Shown here piece by piece: positions 1-9,984 of a DNA stretch of 64,000 nt. The stretch spans positions 69,146,546-69,210,545 of the forward strand of contig CM017559.1 of assembly GCA_007844125.1 (NCBI GenBank), given 5' to 3'. Position 1 is the stretch's first letter. Each line of letters starts with the position of its first letter. Source of the stretch: Sinonovacula constricta (taxonomy: Eukaryota; Mollusca; Bivalvia; Cardiida; Solecurtidae). The translations under genes were made by a program, and so were the position numbers. The notes beneath the pieces were generated by a model. The model searched no databases. It saw nothing but the letters and a program-made list of their open reading frames with translations, and had not been told where the DNA came from.

Positions 1-1127
1 TCCATCAGAACCATCAATCAAATTGTTTAAACTGTTTTTACTATCAGCCCATTCATCTGCTTCCTGTAACAATGTCCAGTGTGTATCACTTACACCATAC
101 AAGAAAATCGGTATACCATTATACCATGTTTCTGAACCGTTGAAAAATTTGGCATAATCTGATTTTTTTTTATTTTAAAAATGCCTGGAAGGAATGCTGT
201 GTACCAATCATTGTGACTGGGACTGAACTTTGTATGAAATGTGCATGTATTATCAAATGTCATGGTAGGTAGATGTACTGATGAGAACTGAGTGTAATGA
301 TTGGTGATTAAACCATTGGTGAACACAGCTATGTAGCTTTGGGCGTCGCCTTCTTGAACTGGTTGATTTTCAAAAAGTTGTTTGAATACCTACACGATTA
401 TAAGTATCACTCCATATTGTATCAACCCATTCTGTCTCTAATGGCATTTTCTCAAATTTAGATAGTTGTGTTTTGAACATCTTTAATGGACCATCTTGGC
501 TTAAATCTCTTGGCCTGTCTACCTCATCTAACCAGTACTGAAACTTTACACTTTTAGGTAATGATTGAAATGTGTACAATTCCTCAGCCCATAATGGAAA
601 ATCTACTAATTCATGAACCTGATTTCCTGTCTGTGAAAATGTCACTTAGTATTTGTCACTTGGATTTTCATAATATGTGTTTAATGTTCTACCCTTCATA
701 AAAAGCAAGATGGATTTACCCACTCGTGTCCTAACCTACCATTCATGTGTTGTGCCAATTTACTCCTTTTTCTAAAATTTATCGTCAAATTTATGTTCAT
801 TCCTTTTTCATTGTACATTTTACCAGCTAAGGGTTTTAGAATTGCGTTATGATATATGTACGCATAAGCTTGTTCTTCATTGTGCCCCGCTTCAAAGTCA
901 GATTCATACTTCCAGAAAGGCTTAAGTGCGTGCCTTATATAATGTAAAAAAATATGCAATGGCCTTCCAACCCATCTTAACTGTTCAGAATTATGAAAAA
1001 TACTGTCTGGAGCAAACAAAGCATTGCCTGGCCTAAACAATTCAAATCCTACTTCTTGTTTTATTTCTATTACATAGTACGATAAGAAATGCCAGAATTT
1101 ATCACCACTAAGATCTCTCAAAGTATT

Positions 1128-1301
1128 TTACATCCTCTGATCACACTCACCCTCACTATGGGCTTTTCCATAACATAAGTCATGTATCTTACAAACTAAA
1201 TCTACTACATCTCTAGGCGTACCATTTGGCAAAGGATTACCCGGACCACAATAGTTCGATCCTGGTAAAGTATACCAGGTAAGTTCCAAACATTTTTTCA
1301 T
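1128..1301 (-). pseudogene. Parvoviral VP1 phospholipase A2 domain (57 codons)
   Basis: This short open block (ATG at 1301, stop at 1128) contains the calcium-loop motif YCGPGN followed by P-L-x-x-G-x-P. About 20 residues later comes the catalytic pair H-D with a Tyr three residues on (HDLCY), preceded by D-x-V-C. In parvoviruses this domain lies in the VP1 unique region and acts on endosomal membranes during entry. Spacing and residues match that family better than secreted animal PLA2, which has a YGCYCG-type loop. The His-Asp pair and calcium loop are preserved although the surrounding gene is broken. A stop codon ends the block just after a D-x-R-M, and homology resumes in another frame at 1121. 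Confidence 0.8.
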
Positions 1302-1662
1302 ATTTAATTAGTCCATCAACATTTTTAGAAGTAATTAGTGTAGGCGCCATAAACTTACATCTTCAGAACTTAGTGAATGTTTCGGCGGTCGATCTGGAGT
1401 ACTCTTGTCGTCGATGTTTCGTTTGAAGTATCGGTATCCTCTATCTGTATCACTTAATGGTGAAGTACTGAATGGTTTGGCTCCTTCTGTTACAGTGAAA
1501 TCACCTGAACTGTATTGATCCACTTCATTAACGGTATATAGGTCGGTATTGAGTAGGTGGTAAAGCCGGTTGGATAGGGCCGCTGGTAGATCCTAAAACG
1601 AGAGTATTGTCATTCTGAGTGTTTGTTAACAAATTGGCTGCAGCATTCTCAACTAATCTTCG

Positions 1663-1688
1663 ATCCTTTTTCTTCATCCTTTTTCTTC
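1663..1688. repeat. 13-bp perfect tandem duplication inside the viral remnant
   Basis: The 13-mer ATCCTTTTTCTTC occurs twice back to back. On the coding (minus) strand this duplicates a lysine-rich stretch next to the junction of two reading frames, so it is a plausible post-integration slippage event that contributed to loss of frame. Confidence 0.85.
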
Positions 1689-2045
1689 ATTAATACATTA
1701 AATTTGTTCTGGCAGCATTGTGCATGTTCTCAATCCAATCATAGTTCAATTTCTTAATCTCCTCTACATTCTCTAAGTCTCCTTCGTACTTGTATCTACC
1801 TTTGGTAGTGGTTACCTTAACATTACTAGAACCCTTTGGCCACATCGTAAATCCAGGTTTACCAGGCATCTTCCCCTTATAACCTATAGCATCCCAAGCT
1901 TCTCGAACGTTAATGTCATACAATGATTTAACATTGTAGTTGTTAGGGTTAGCCTCATTAACACTGTCATTTATGGACTTAACGGGTGCGATGCCTATAT
2001 CGACGACGTCATCATCTACTCTGCGACGTTTGCTAAACAACTGGA

Positions 2046-2791
2046 AATCATCCGATCAACAGATTGAGTGAGGCAAATCTAACCATCAACCTGGATAAAA
2101 GTGAATTTTGTCATGCAACGTTGACCTTTTTAGGACATGTTGTGGGACAGGGTCATGTAAAACCTATTGATGCAAAAGGTATGGCTATTTCTGAGTTTCC
2201 AAGACCTACATGTAACAAGCAATTGATGCGATTTCTTGGTATGGCAGGCTATTACAGAAAAGTTTGTAAGAACTTTTTTGACATTGCAGAACCTTTAACA
2301 AACCTTCTCAAAAAAGGTAAATCATTTGTATGGAGTTTTCAATGTCAAACTGCATTCGACGAATTAAAAGCTGTACTTAAGAGCGCACCAATTCTCTTAG
2401 CACCAGACTTTGGTAAAAGTTTTTCATGGCTGTTGATGCCAGTGACGTCGGTGCTGGTGCTGTTCTGTTACAATCAGACAGTGAGGGTATTGATCATCCC
2501 CTGTGTTATTTCTCAAAGAAGTTTAACAAACATCACAGAAATTATTCTACAATTGAAAAAGAGTGTCTTGGTCTTATTTTTGCTATACAACATTTTGAAG
2601 TGCATTTAACTTCTTTAGTTAAACATATTGTTGTATTCAGCAACCACAACCCTCTTAAGTTCTTACACAAGTTAAAGAACAAAAACCAAAGGTTACTAAG
2701 GTGGAGCCTGCTCTTACAAGAGTTTGATTTAGAAATCAAACACATTAAAGGAAAAGACAATGTTATACCTGATGCTCCGTCTCGTGTGTAA
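2046..2791 (+). pseudogene. Ty3/gypsy pol fragment: RT C-terminus and RNase H
   Basis: Two overlapping frames give one Ty3/gypsy polyprotein segment. Frame 1 (about 2046-2420) reads the end of reverse transcriptase, with the N-L-T-I-N-L-x-K-S-E-F and F-L-G-H-V-V motifs and the thumb segment R-F-L-G-M-A-G-Y-Y-R-K. Frame 2 (2426-2791) is RNase H, with D-A-S-D-x-G-x-G-A-V-L, the S-T-I-E-K-E-C-L helix and the closing I-K-G-K-D-N-V-I-P-D-A-x-S-R. A +1 shift at the T-run near 2417-2424 separates them. The usual T-D-H-N-P-L is S-N-H-N-P-L, so a catalytic Asp is lost. Fingers and palm of RT are missing at the 5' side, and no integrase follows, so the copy is internally deleted as well as truncated. 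Confidence 0.9.
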
Positions 2792-3106
2792 TTGTGTTAA
2801 CTGAAGCACAATATGTTATTACAACATGTTTATACAAAAGATTACACGTATTTTGAACTTTGTATAACTTTTTTGTGTTATATTGATTACAGTTTGTTTT
2901 GATATGATGTCAGGTAAATATGTAATACATGCAATTTGTAAATTGTGTAAATTTGAAATATCATATGTTTTGATATCACATCTGTTTAACTTGTGACACT
3001 TATATTGTATTTTGTATCATTGTAATAACTTATTTTATTGAGTTATTGTTATTTAATATTCTAAAAAAGATTTATTGCATGCAGCTTTTTCCTTAAGGGG
3101 TGGAGG
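2792..3106 (+). other. Gypsy 3' non-coding stretch ending in a polypurine tract
   Basis: About 300 AT-rich bases lie between the RNase H stop and the LTR. I see no integrase HHCC or D,D-35-E motif in it. It ends in AAGGGGTGGAGG (3095-3106) directly against the LTR TGTTA start, as expected of the plus-strand priming polypurine tract. Confidence 0.75.
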
Positions 3107-3838
3107 TGTTATATACAATAGTACACCAGCGTTTGAGGTTACGCTAGTCAGGTTAAGGGTGGTTTACCGTTGTGGTTTTGATGACGTAGCATTCGCGTAT
3201 CTGCTAGAAGAAAAGGATCATGCTAGAAAGTTCATTTGTTTATTTTTAACTGGTTTTCGAGAATGTTCTGGGTACGTGAAAGTTCTGGAAATTCTTTGGG
3301 TATATATAAGGGCGTGTTTGCCGAATTGAAGTAAGTTTGGAAGTTTGGATAAAAAGTTTGCTTTAGAGATTGGACATATAGTTTGGAAATGCTTGCAGCT
3401 TATATATTAAATCTTTCTGTGTTGGAACTTACGTGGACTTACTATATTCTACAGTGATATAAATATTAAAGTGTTGAATTTGGATTATATTATTAACATT
3501 CGTGTATTGTTCTACCTTTACATTATTTCGACTGTGCTTATATACGAGGTCATTCTACCGAAAACTCTTCAGAATTATTCGACGTTGGATTATTAATTGG
3601 AATATTAAAGGGACACCTCCTAAAGGGACAAACTGTAAGCTAACATGTATTTTGCTTTCTGCAATTTTGTCTGATTTATTTATTATTGTTTTATTACGCC
3701 ATAAATTTAATTGTTTATTAAAATAAAACATTATTATACTAATTTGTTGCTGGCTTGTTCTTTCTGTTACACCATTTCGTCGTTTAGTAAACGTGCCATT
3801 TTATAAACAAACTTATATAGCGACACCCGGTCGTAACA
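3107..3838 (+). repeat. Ty3/gypsy 3' LTR (about 732 bp)
   Basis: The segment begins TGTTA, ends TAACA, and lies immediately 3' of the polypurine tract. It holds a TATA-like TATATATAAGG at 3301 and an AATAAA at 3722, fitting U3-R-U5 organisation. Two related copies at 19800-20425 and 33175-33650 confirm it as a dispersed LTR. Short ORFs inside it recur between copies only because the LTR does. Confidence 0.85.
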
Positions 3839-6800
3839 AAATGAACACAACTAATTGCTGGTAGTAAATTTGTATAAGTAATTCAGGTATATATAAATTA
3901 GTAATTCATATGTGTATTCTCCGCATCAGGCTGAAATACTGTAACTGTAAACTTTGATGAACTGTGGTGATTGATTCAAAAGAAAAAAACGTTAAATTTT
4001 AACTCTCGTAAACGTATATCACTGTCTGTATGCCCATTAATATTTGCTTATTTATTAATAACAGATTTAACACCACAATGAATATATGTGAAGAGAGATC
4101 GGCAAGTACCTTCTACTCAATCTGTATTGCTTATAAAATATTTTGTACAGAAATATTTGTGTAGTCGATGTTTAACACTGATAATGAGAAACGACAGAAC
4201 TTTTAGTTATGTCTTGTGTTTTAAGCGAGTTCTATACTCACGTGTTTTATTAAGGTAGCCTTGATTACTGTTATGGAGTGAACAGGATGTAACCGGTGGT
4301 AGGTCGGCCGGTTAAGGTGTGTAGTATGACACACATGTCACCTTGATTGGTTAAGAATGCGATCCTAACAGCTAATCCCGGTACGGAGCACTTTGTCATG
4401 GCAATTGTATGACCTAAAGATTAAAGCTATGCAAATACACACATAGCAAAATCATTTTCCACATTGTATATACTGTACAACTCTACTCTAGCGTTATATC
4501 GTTATGCAAGTCTTAGTCTAGTTCACATTACACAGTTTTATTCATCATGCAATCAACAGAATAATAAAGAAATCTAAAGATGTATTTTGCACCGTTACAC
4601 TTTTGTTACTCAATAAACGCTTAAAATATTCTACTTTCAAAGCATGCAGTTTCTAAAAAAAAACGATTGTTACTTTTCTATGTCGTAAATTTTCTATCAT
4701 TTTGTAAATAAAATGGGGACCGGTCACGTATGGCCTCGTTTTCGATTTGCAGTGTCACGACATACCTAAAAATCGCCGATAAGGGAACTAGACTATTATT
4801 AAACATATGATGAATTTATAAGTATTACTTATATGTAAAGCATACCGCTAGGTAACAGACGACTAAACATAGCCAAAGGGACTCTGTTGTTTATACAGAG
4901 TACAGATAATCACGTTGAATGTTTTCTTAGTGAGCAAACACCAATAAGTCAAAAACTGGGGAAATGGTTAACTTTTATTTGCATCAACGATCTTCGGTAA
5001 ATCAAAAAAGTAGATTTATGGACATTACATGAGTCCTAAAGTTTAATTTATCGTTTACCATAAGACCGTATAATTTGAACAATTGCACACTTACAGATAG
5101 TTTCGGAAGTGAAAATCAGCATAATATTTTGCTGGATGTCGGTCCATATAAAAATTCGACTGTAAAAGTCAAAGACTTCTTTCGAGTTTGTTAACATAAA
5201 TTCAAGAAGAATATTTTAATTACGACGTTTGAGAGATTTTTATTAACCTTATTTAATGTTTTCCAAACCACCCCTTTACCCCCTCCCTAGAAAATCCGCC
5301 TGTAAGAACTGAAACTCTATTCGCTCTCCCACGGATGTATACCACACTGTTACTCAAATTGCTGACTTTATAAAGTGGTCTACTCATTTCACATTATGGA
5401 CACTTGTACGATTCTTTTTGCATTGAAATATGGAAATATGACAAAAGTCCAACGAACATTGCAACATAATTATTTTAAAATATTAAAACACTCAATACAA
5501 AGGCATTCACATGGAAGCCAAATGTAAAAACCGCCTTGGAACGATCAGGCCGCAACGAAACGTCACATTGACCTGATCTCCAAACAAATCATTGTGATAG
5601 CTTGTAGCTATATCGAAACAGTTACCTTACGTCGAGGGTTCGATTTGAAGATTGATTCTATTGGTTTAAGATGAATTTTGATTTCCTACACAGCGGGGAC
5701 ATTTCTATCCATGAAATAAACCTCACGTTTTTGTATATGCTCCATTCGAGGTTAACATTCATTGATAGATACAGTCGTTAAATGAAATCACAGGTAAAGT
5801 AGGATACTAATCAAACAGAATCGTAAACATGTGCTGCTTTGTAAGTACACATAACTGCTGTTTACAAAATGAAACGCAAATTATATAAAATGCCCTGTTA
5901 AGTTGAAAGACTTCCAATGCTACATCACATCGCCGGTAAACGCACGCGGCAAGTAAAAAAGTCTGGTTCACCTGACTGACTTTCTCGGATACATTATCTC
6001 GCATAAATAGGCAGGCACGCAGCAGCGGGTCGACGAATCAGTGGAGAAACAAGTGAAGAGAAATTTTCCATGACGTATTCGGCAATAAAAGTGAACCATG
6101 CATACAAAACATATCTTCACGAAATCAGCAATGTTTATAACCCATCATTCATTTAATTAACCGTGTATTTACTTAAGCGTAACATTAAATATAATATAAA
6201 TTGCATGTCATTAACAACATGACTAAAACCCATTACATTTAAAAAGCAATTTAAGCTACACAGGATGCAATTAGCTAAAATAGAATAGCTTACATCATTA
6301 AATTCATTGTGATCACTATCATAACCTGCAGCAGCAACAACACCAGCAACGTCAACGTCCCATCAACTACCCACCAACACACTAAACACCACCATCACCA
6401 CACCACTATCTCATAAATAGGATTGTTCGATTTGTGAACTTCACACTTTTATATGTTTATTGTGAATGTGTTATCATTTGGATTTTACACTTTTGTTCTC
6501 CTTATTAATTTGACCTGAATCAATTTATTTTACTGTGTAGTCACTATTATTAGAATTGCATAACCATTTTCATTGTTTAAATTTTACCGTTTTGCAAATA
6601 ATCATAATAAAAAGTAACAGAAACATTCCAGAAACCGTTAGCCGAATACCTTTAGGTATTAGATGCCTTTTGCTGAAAGGCAAAATGTTGGTCACCCTTT
6701 GTTTACAGATGCTTGGAAACAACCTGTTGGTTAGCTGTGAATATGAAGCTTCACTTAAAACAGCTGCTGTTCATTTTCCAAGCTGTTCATTTTCCAATGA

Positions 6801-8465
6801 CATGAGCAAACACAAAGACGAAACACAGATAATGTCGTCCTACCAACAATATGAAACTCAGCGAGACGCTATAGTTATAGTCTAAAAAACAACTGGAAAT
6901 GCGTACACTTAAGTGAAGCAAAAACAAAAACAGCGGAAGTAAACCAACTGTCAATCAGGCGGTGCTTAGGTAAAACTGTTTGCCTTTCAAGCTAGTGGAG
7001 GTAACCTGTCATTCCAAGCTGATATTAGTTGAATATATATATATCTTAGCAATATATTTGATGCTAAAGACGGCCAAATTACTTGTTGCCGTGGTATTCG
7101 ACGGTTGGAACCAGAGATTTCATTCTTAAATAATCATTAAATAAGTCACTGAAAAGTACCCGAAAGTCCTGAAAAAGGCAGTTCTTTAAGCCCTAGATCC
7201 GTGTGTACAGTGAAGCGTAACATATCACTTGTCGTTACAAACAGGTATTTATAAGCATGAAACTCATTAAATTGCAAAAGATATTGGTTAACAGTATTGT
7301 CTTCCTTATATCATATCAACATCCGTAGTGTATGTATAATACCAGTGCGAAGTCAGCATAGCTGCATTTTTAAACAGCATAAATTATAGCAGTATTTACG
7401 CGTATAGTTCTTTGAACAATACGTGTCACTTAATTGTACACTGTTGCGAAACCGTTGCTCTGATCACTAATGTAAAAAGTATACCAATAATTGAATTATT
7501 TGGCTAACCAAGGACTACACAGGTGAAGTATCAATGAAAAATTGTTAAAAACTAGAAGAGTATAATTTTGCAATTTGCTGTTAATATGAGTTTTGCCGAA
7601 AATCTGCATCAGTCAACTTTGAGACGAATATAGCTCAGTATCAGTTATAATTTAAGGTATGCCCATCTATCATATCCCATCATCATAATCCTCCCTATAA
7701 TCAGGTGCAATTCTCAAATGTTTAGCCTTAACAGATTATCAGAAATAGAAGCAAAAGTAAACATCTAAAAACGACAAAGCGATGAGCATGAGCACGAAGG
7801 GTTATACTAATGCCGCCAACAATCCCCGACAATTTGAACTAAATTGGAGTAGAACCTTTGCTGCTGCAATTAGGACATTTTAAAGAAAGTAATAAGATAA
7901 TATATAAAATAAGTAGAGTGTGATCCGACTGATCCATTGAATGATCCTGTATATAGGGTTTAGTAACCACGGTTTTAGATTGTTCTCCCTATATGATGCC
8001 AAGCTATTTGAAGTTCGGTCAAGCCACGGATGAATGTTCAACAAAGTAATAAAGTTGGTGCGATCGTTGCGTTTCCATTTGATATGCATGCAGATGAGTC
8101 GAATATATATTAAGTTAGTGTTGCATAATGTGTTCTCTCCTTTGATATTCTCTATGATTAATTGATTATTTTAATGATATTCGTTTAATATTTATATGAT
8201 ATAACAATTGGAGGTGTCAAATATTATGAAGTATTCACATATGTAGCTGAGGATATATAGCATTTGCCAGGAGGACAATCTGAACGCATTTAGCATTAAC
8301 AAATACATGAATAGTATCATGGTCATCAACTTATTACAATCCAAGTTTCGTTATTTAGAATCTGTAAAATTGACAGTAAGTTGAATTGGTAGTTTAAAAT
8401 TCGTTCATTTATGTCTTCATCAAGAATGTGAACTGATGCCCCCTGTGTTTAACCAAGCCTAGCGG
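3839..8465. other. AT-rich stretch without recognisable genes
   Basis: No ORF with family resemblance was found. An ORF ending at 6885 has an acceptor-like TTTACAG at about 6703-6709 and an internal 16-bp duplication (GCTGTTCATTTTCCAA, twice near 6766-6797), but no recognisable domain. 6350-6400 is rich in CAA/ACC triplets. Around 4290-4400 is a slightly GC-richer patch that I could not assign. Confidence 0.6.
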
Positions 8466-8475
8466 AGAGCGAATG

Positions 8476-8519
<44 letters not shown>

Positions 8520-8536
8520 AGAAGAGAGAGAGATTA
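8466..8536. repeat. (GA)n microsatellite
   Basis: About 40 bases of uninterrupted GA dinucleotides (from about 8478) are flanked by imperfect GA-rich sequence. Confidence 0.95.
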
Positions 8537-8828
8537 AATGCTTCTCAATTAACACAATTTAAGTTTAAGAGCAACAAACATCTAACGTCAAAAGAGAGTT
8601 TGCAATGAACATACTTAATTAAAATGGAATAAAGTATATTCTTACTCAGACCAGGCGATAGGGCCAAAAAAATTATATATCTGGTTACGGTGACCCGACC
8701 GACCCTATTTTTTTCCGCCGACCCTAAACTTTTTTTCCCGATTTTGGTAAAAAAATAGCAGCAAAGGTACGAACATTACTGGGTACGAACGAAAGGAAGC
8801 GGTGCAAGCGTCTACACTACAAACAGGG

Positions 8829-9029
8829 ATGGCGGTGGTGGACGAACCCGCGTGCATTTTAGCCGTGTTTGCCGATAAATGTATTCACCGCCATGAGGCG
8901 TACAGAAAAATGTCATCTTTCCCCCTAAAATATACGTTCGAGGATGTTTTTCGTTCATTTCATATTCAACCAGTCAACAATTTGTCAACAAAGGCATCCA
9001 GCATGATGAACGGAGAAAATGCTTACGAG
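8829..9029 (+). CDS. Candidate host first coding exon (unrecognised)
   Basis: An open frame of 67 codons starts at an ATG in a GGGATGG context and runs to a possible splice donor GAG|GTTTTT at 9029/9030. It is noticeably GC-richer than the flanks and reads MAVVDEPACILAVFADKC at its start, with a mixed, protein-like composition. The frame stays open to 9077 past the putative donor. I do not recognise a family. It sits inside the inverted-repeat segment 8660-9984, so a captured or element-encoded exon is also possible. No partner exon was identified. Confidence 0.28.
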
Positions 9030-9429
9030 GTTTTTATTTTTATACATATATTGCGATATTGTGTCAGTAAAAAATAAAATAAACTGGCTGTTGCCGGGCA
9101 ATTTTTTTTAAAGATATAAATGCCTGGTTCTAAATATCCTTCTCTATTGCAGTCTGTAGAGCTAAGACTATGAACTATTTATGAAATATCTGAAAAAAAA
9201 AAAACATTCATTTATTTTTTTTTGGTGAGAAATTGTTTCATAATATAGTATTAAATTTTAAAGAAAAAATATTGTATTTTTTTTTTTAAATTATTTCTTG
9301 ATTTAGCTTTTTTAATAGTGATTTGGAATTTCTGTGTTCTGCCTGCCATGAACCAGGATGTATTGGTATTAGTACTACAGGTACTTTTTTATAGAACAGT
9401 GATGTTAAACTGCAATAAAGTTGGCTAAA

Positions 9430-9535
9430 GGATCGAACCAGAATGAGTTTGTAACATGTCAGGTTAGTGACAATTCTGGAGACTCAATTCAGGACCTCTT
9501 TTATCATGAGAAGAGCTCTCTTCCACTTTGCCACC
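9430..9535 (-). other. tRNA-derived (pol III A/B box) relic
   Basis: On the minus strand an A-box-like TGGCAAAGTGG (9533-9523) is followed by a B-box-like GGTTCGATCC (9439-9430). The roughly 100-nt spacing is longer than in a tRNA and no cloverleaf can be drawn, so this is at best an old tRNA-derived SINE head. Confidence 0.3.
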
Positions 9536-9984
9536 ATTGCACATTTGTAGTGGTGGAAAGGCTCGAACTTAAAACAATCATATTGTGTTTATTGTTCATT
9601 TTGCAATCTGAAACACTTTTCTAACCTGAACCCTGAGGTCCTTTGCACTAAGGGAGCCTCACTAACGGCCTATAGGGTTAATATTGTGCATACCCTTCAC
9701 CGTGCAGCTATGTTACATGGCAGTTTAGCAGACAGAGGATGACTAAAAAGCCAAAAGGTACATAAAAAGCTGTTATATTGTGTTTAATACACACACAATA
9801 ATGGGTTTAATACGCACACGCAAGCAATTATTGGTGAATACATTTAGCTACAATGAAAAGAGTGATTTGCTGTCCAACAAGCAAAACTAAAAAAAATAAA
9901 TAATAAAAAAAAAATAATTGCCTACCTACCTACCCTATTTTTGTTTAACATGTCATAGTAACCAGACATTTTTTGTTTGGCCTA

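Larger units (their letters stand above)
1..2040 (-). pseudogene. Endogenous parvovirus (densovirus-like) capsid VP1 remnant
   Basis: A decayed capsid gene is read on the minus strand in successive open blocks: 2040-1690, about 1680-1533, 1523-1335, 1301-1128, 1121-696, 645-370, 326-90, and a further open stretch in another frame to the window edge. Block 1301-1128 carries the phospholipase A2 signature of parvovirus VP1, the diagnostic part. The first block starts with a basic S-K-R-R-R run that could be a nuclear-localisation-like signal. It is followed by linker-like sequence, the PLA2 block, then aromatic-rich blocks that I take as the capsid body by position only. The first open codon at 2040 is TTG, so the true N-terminus is probably lost where gypsy sequence begins. 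At least five frame breaks or stops make it non-functional. No Rep/NS1 gene is visible. The parvovirus assignment is fairly sure from the PLA2 motif; the subfamily is inferred. Confidence 0.72.
8660..9984. mobile_element. Segment bounded by imperfect inverted repeats (possible DNA element)
   Basis: The left end (about 8659-8694) reads TAGGGCC, an A-rich run, then TCTGGTTAC and TGAC. The reverse complement of the right end (about 9945-9984) reads TAGGCC, an A-rich run, then TCTGGTTAC and TGAC. The matching parts are in the same order, giving roughly 40 bp of imperfect inverted repeat. Next to both ends lies a C-T-A-C-C or C-G-A-C-C rich motif running into a T-run. The interior encodes no recognised transposase. 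It could be a non-autonomous transposon or two inverted copies of a shorter repeat. Confidence 0.4.

Noticed and set aside
3075..3726. Conserved short ORFs that recur at 20089-20280
   Set aside because: They recur because the LTR is repeated. Copies differ by frame-disrupting changes, so there is no sign of coding constraint.
5530..5570. Further Penelope-like terminal fragment (CCGCCTTGGAACGATCAGG)
   Set aside because: Similarity is limited to about 20 bases and breaks off on both sides, which is too short to separate from chance.
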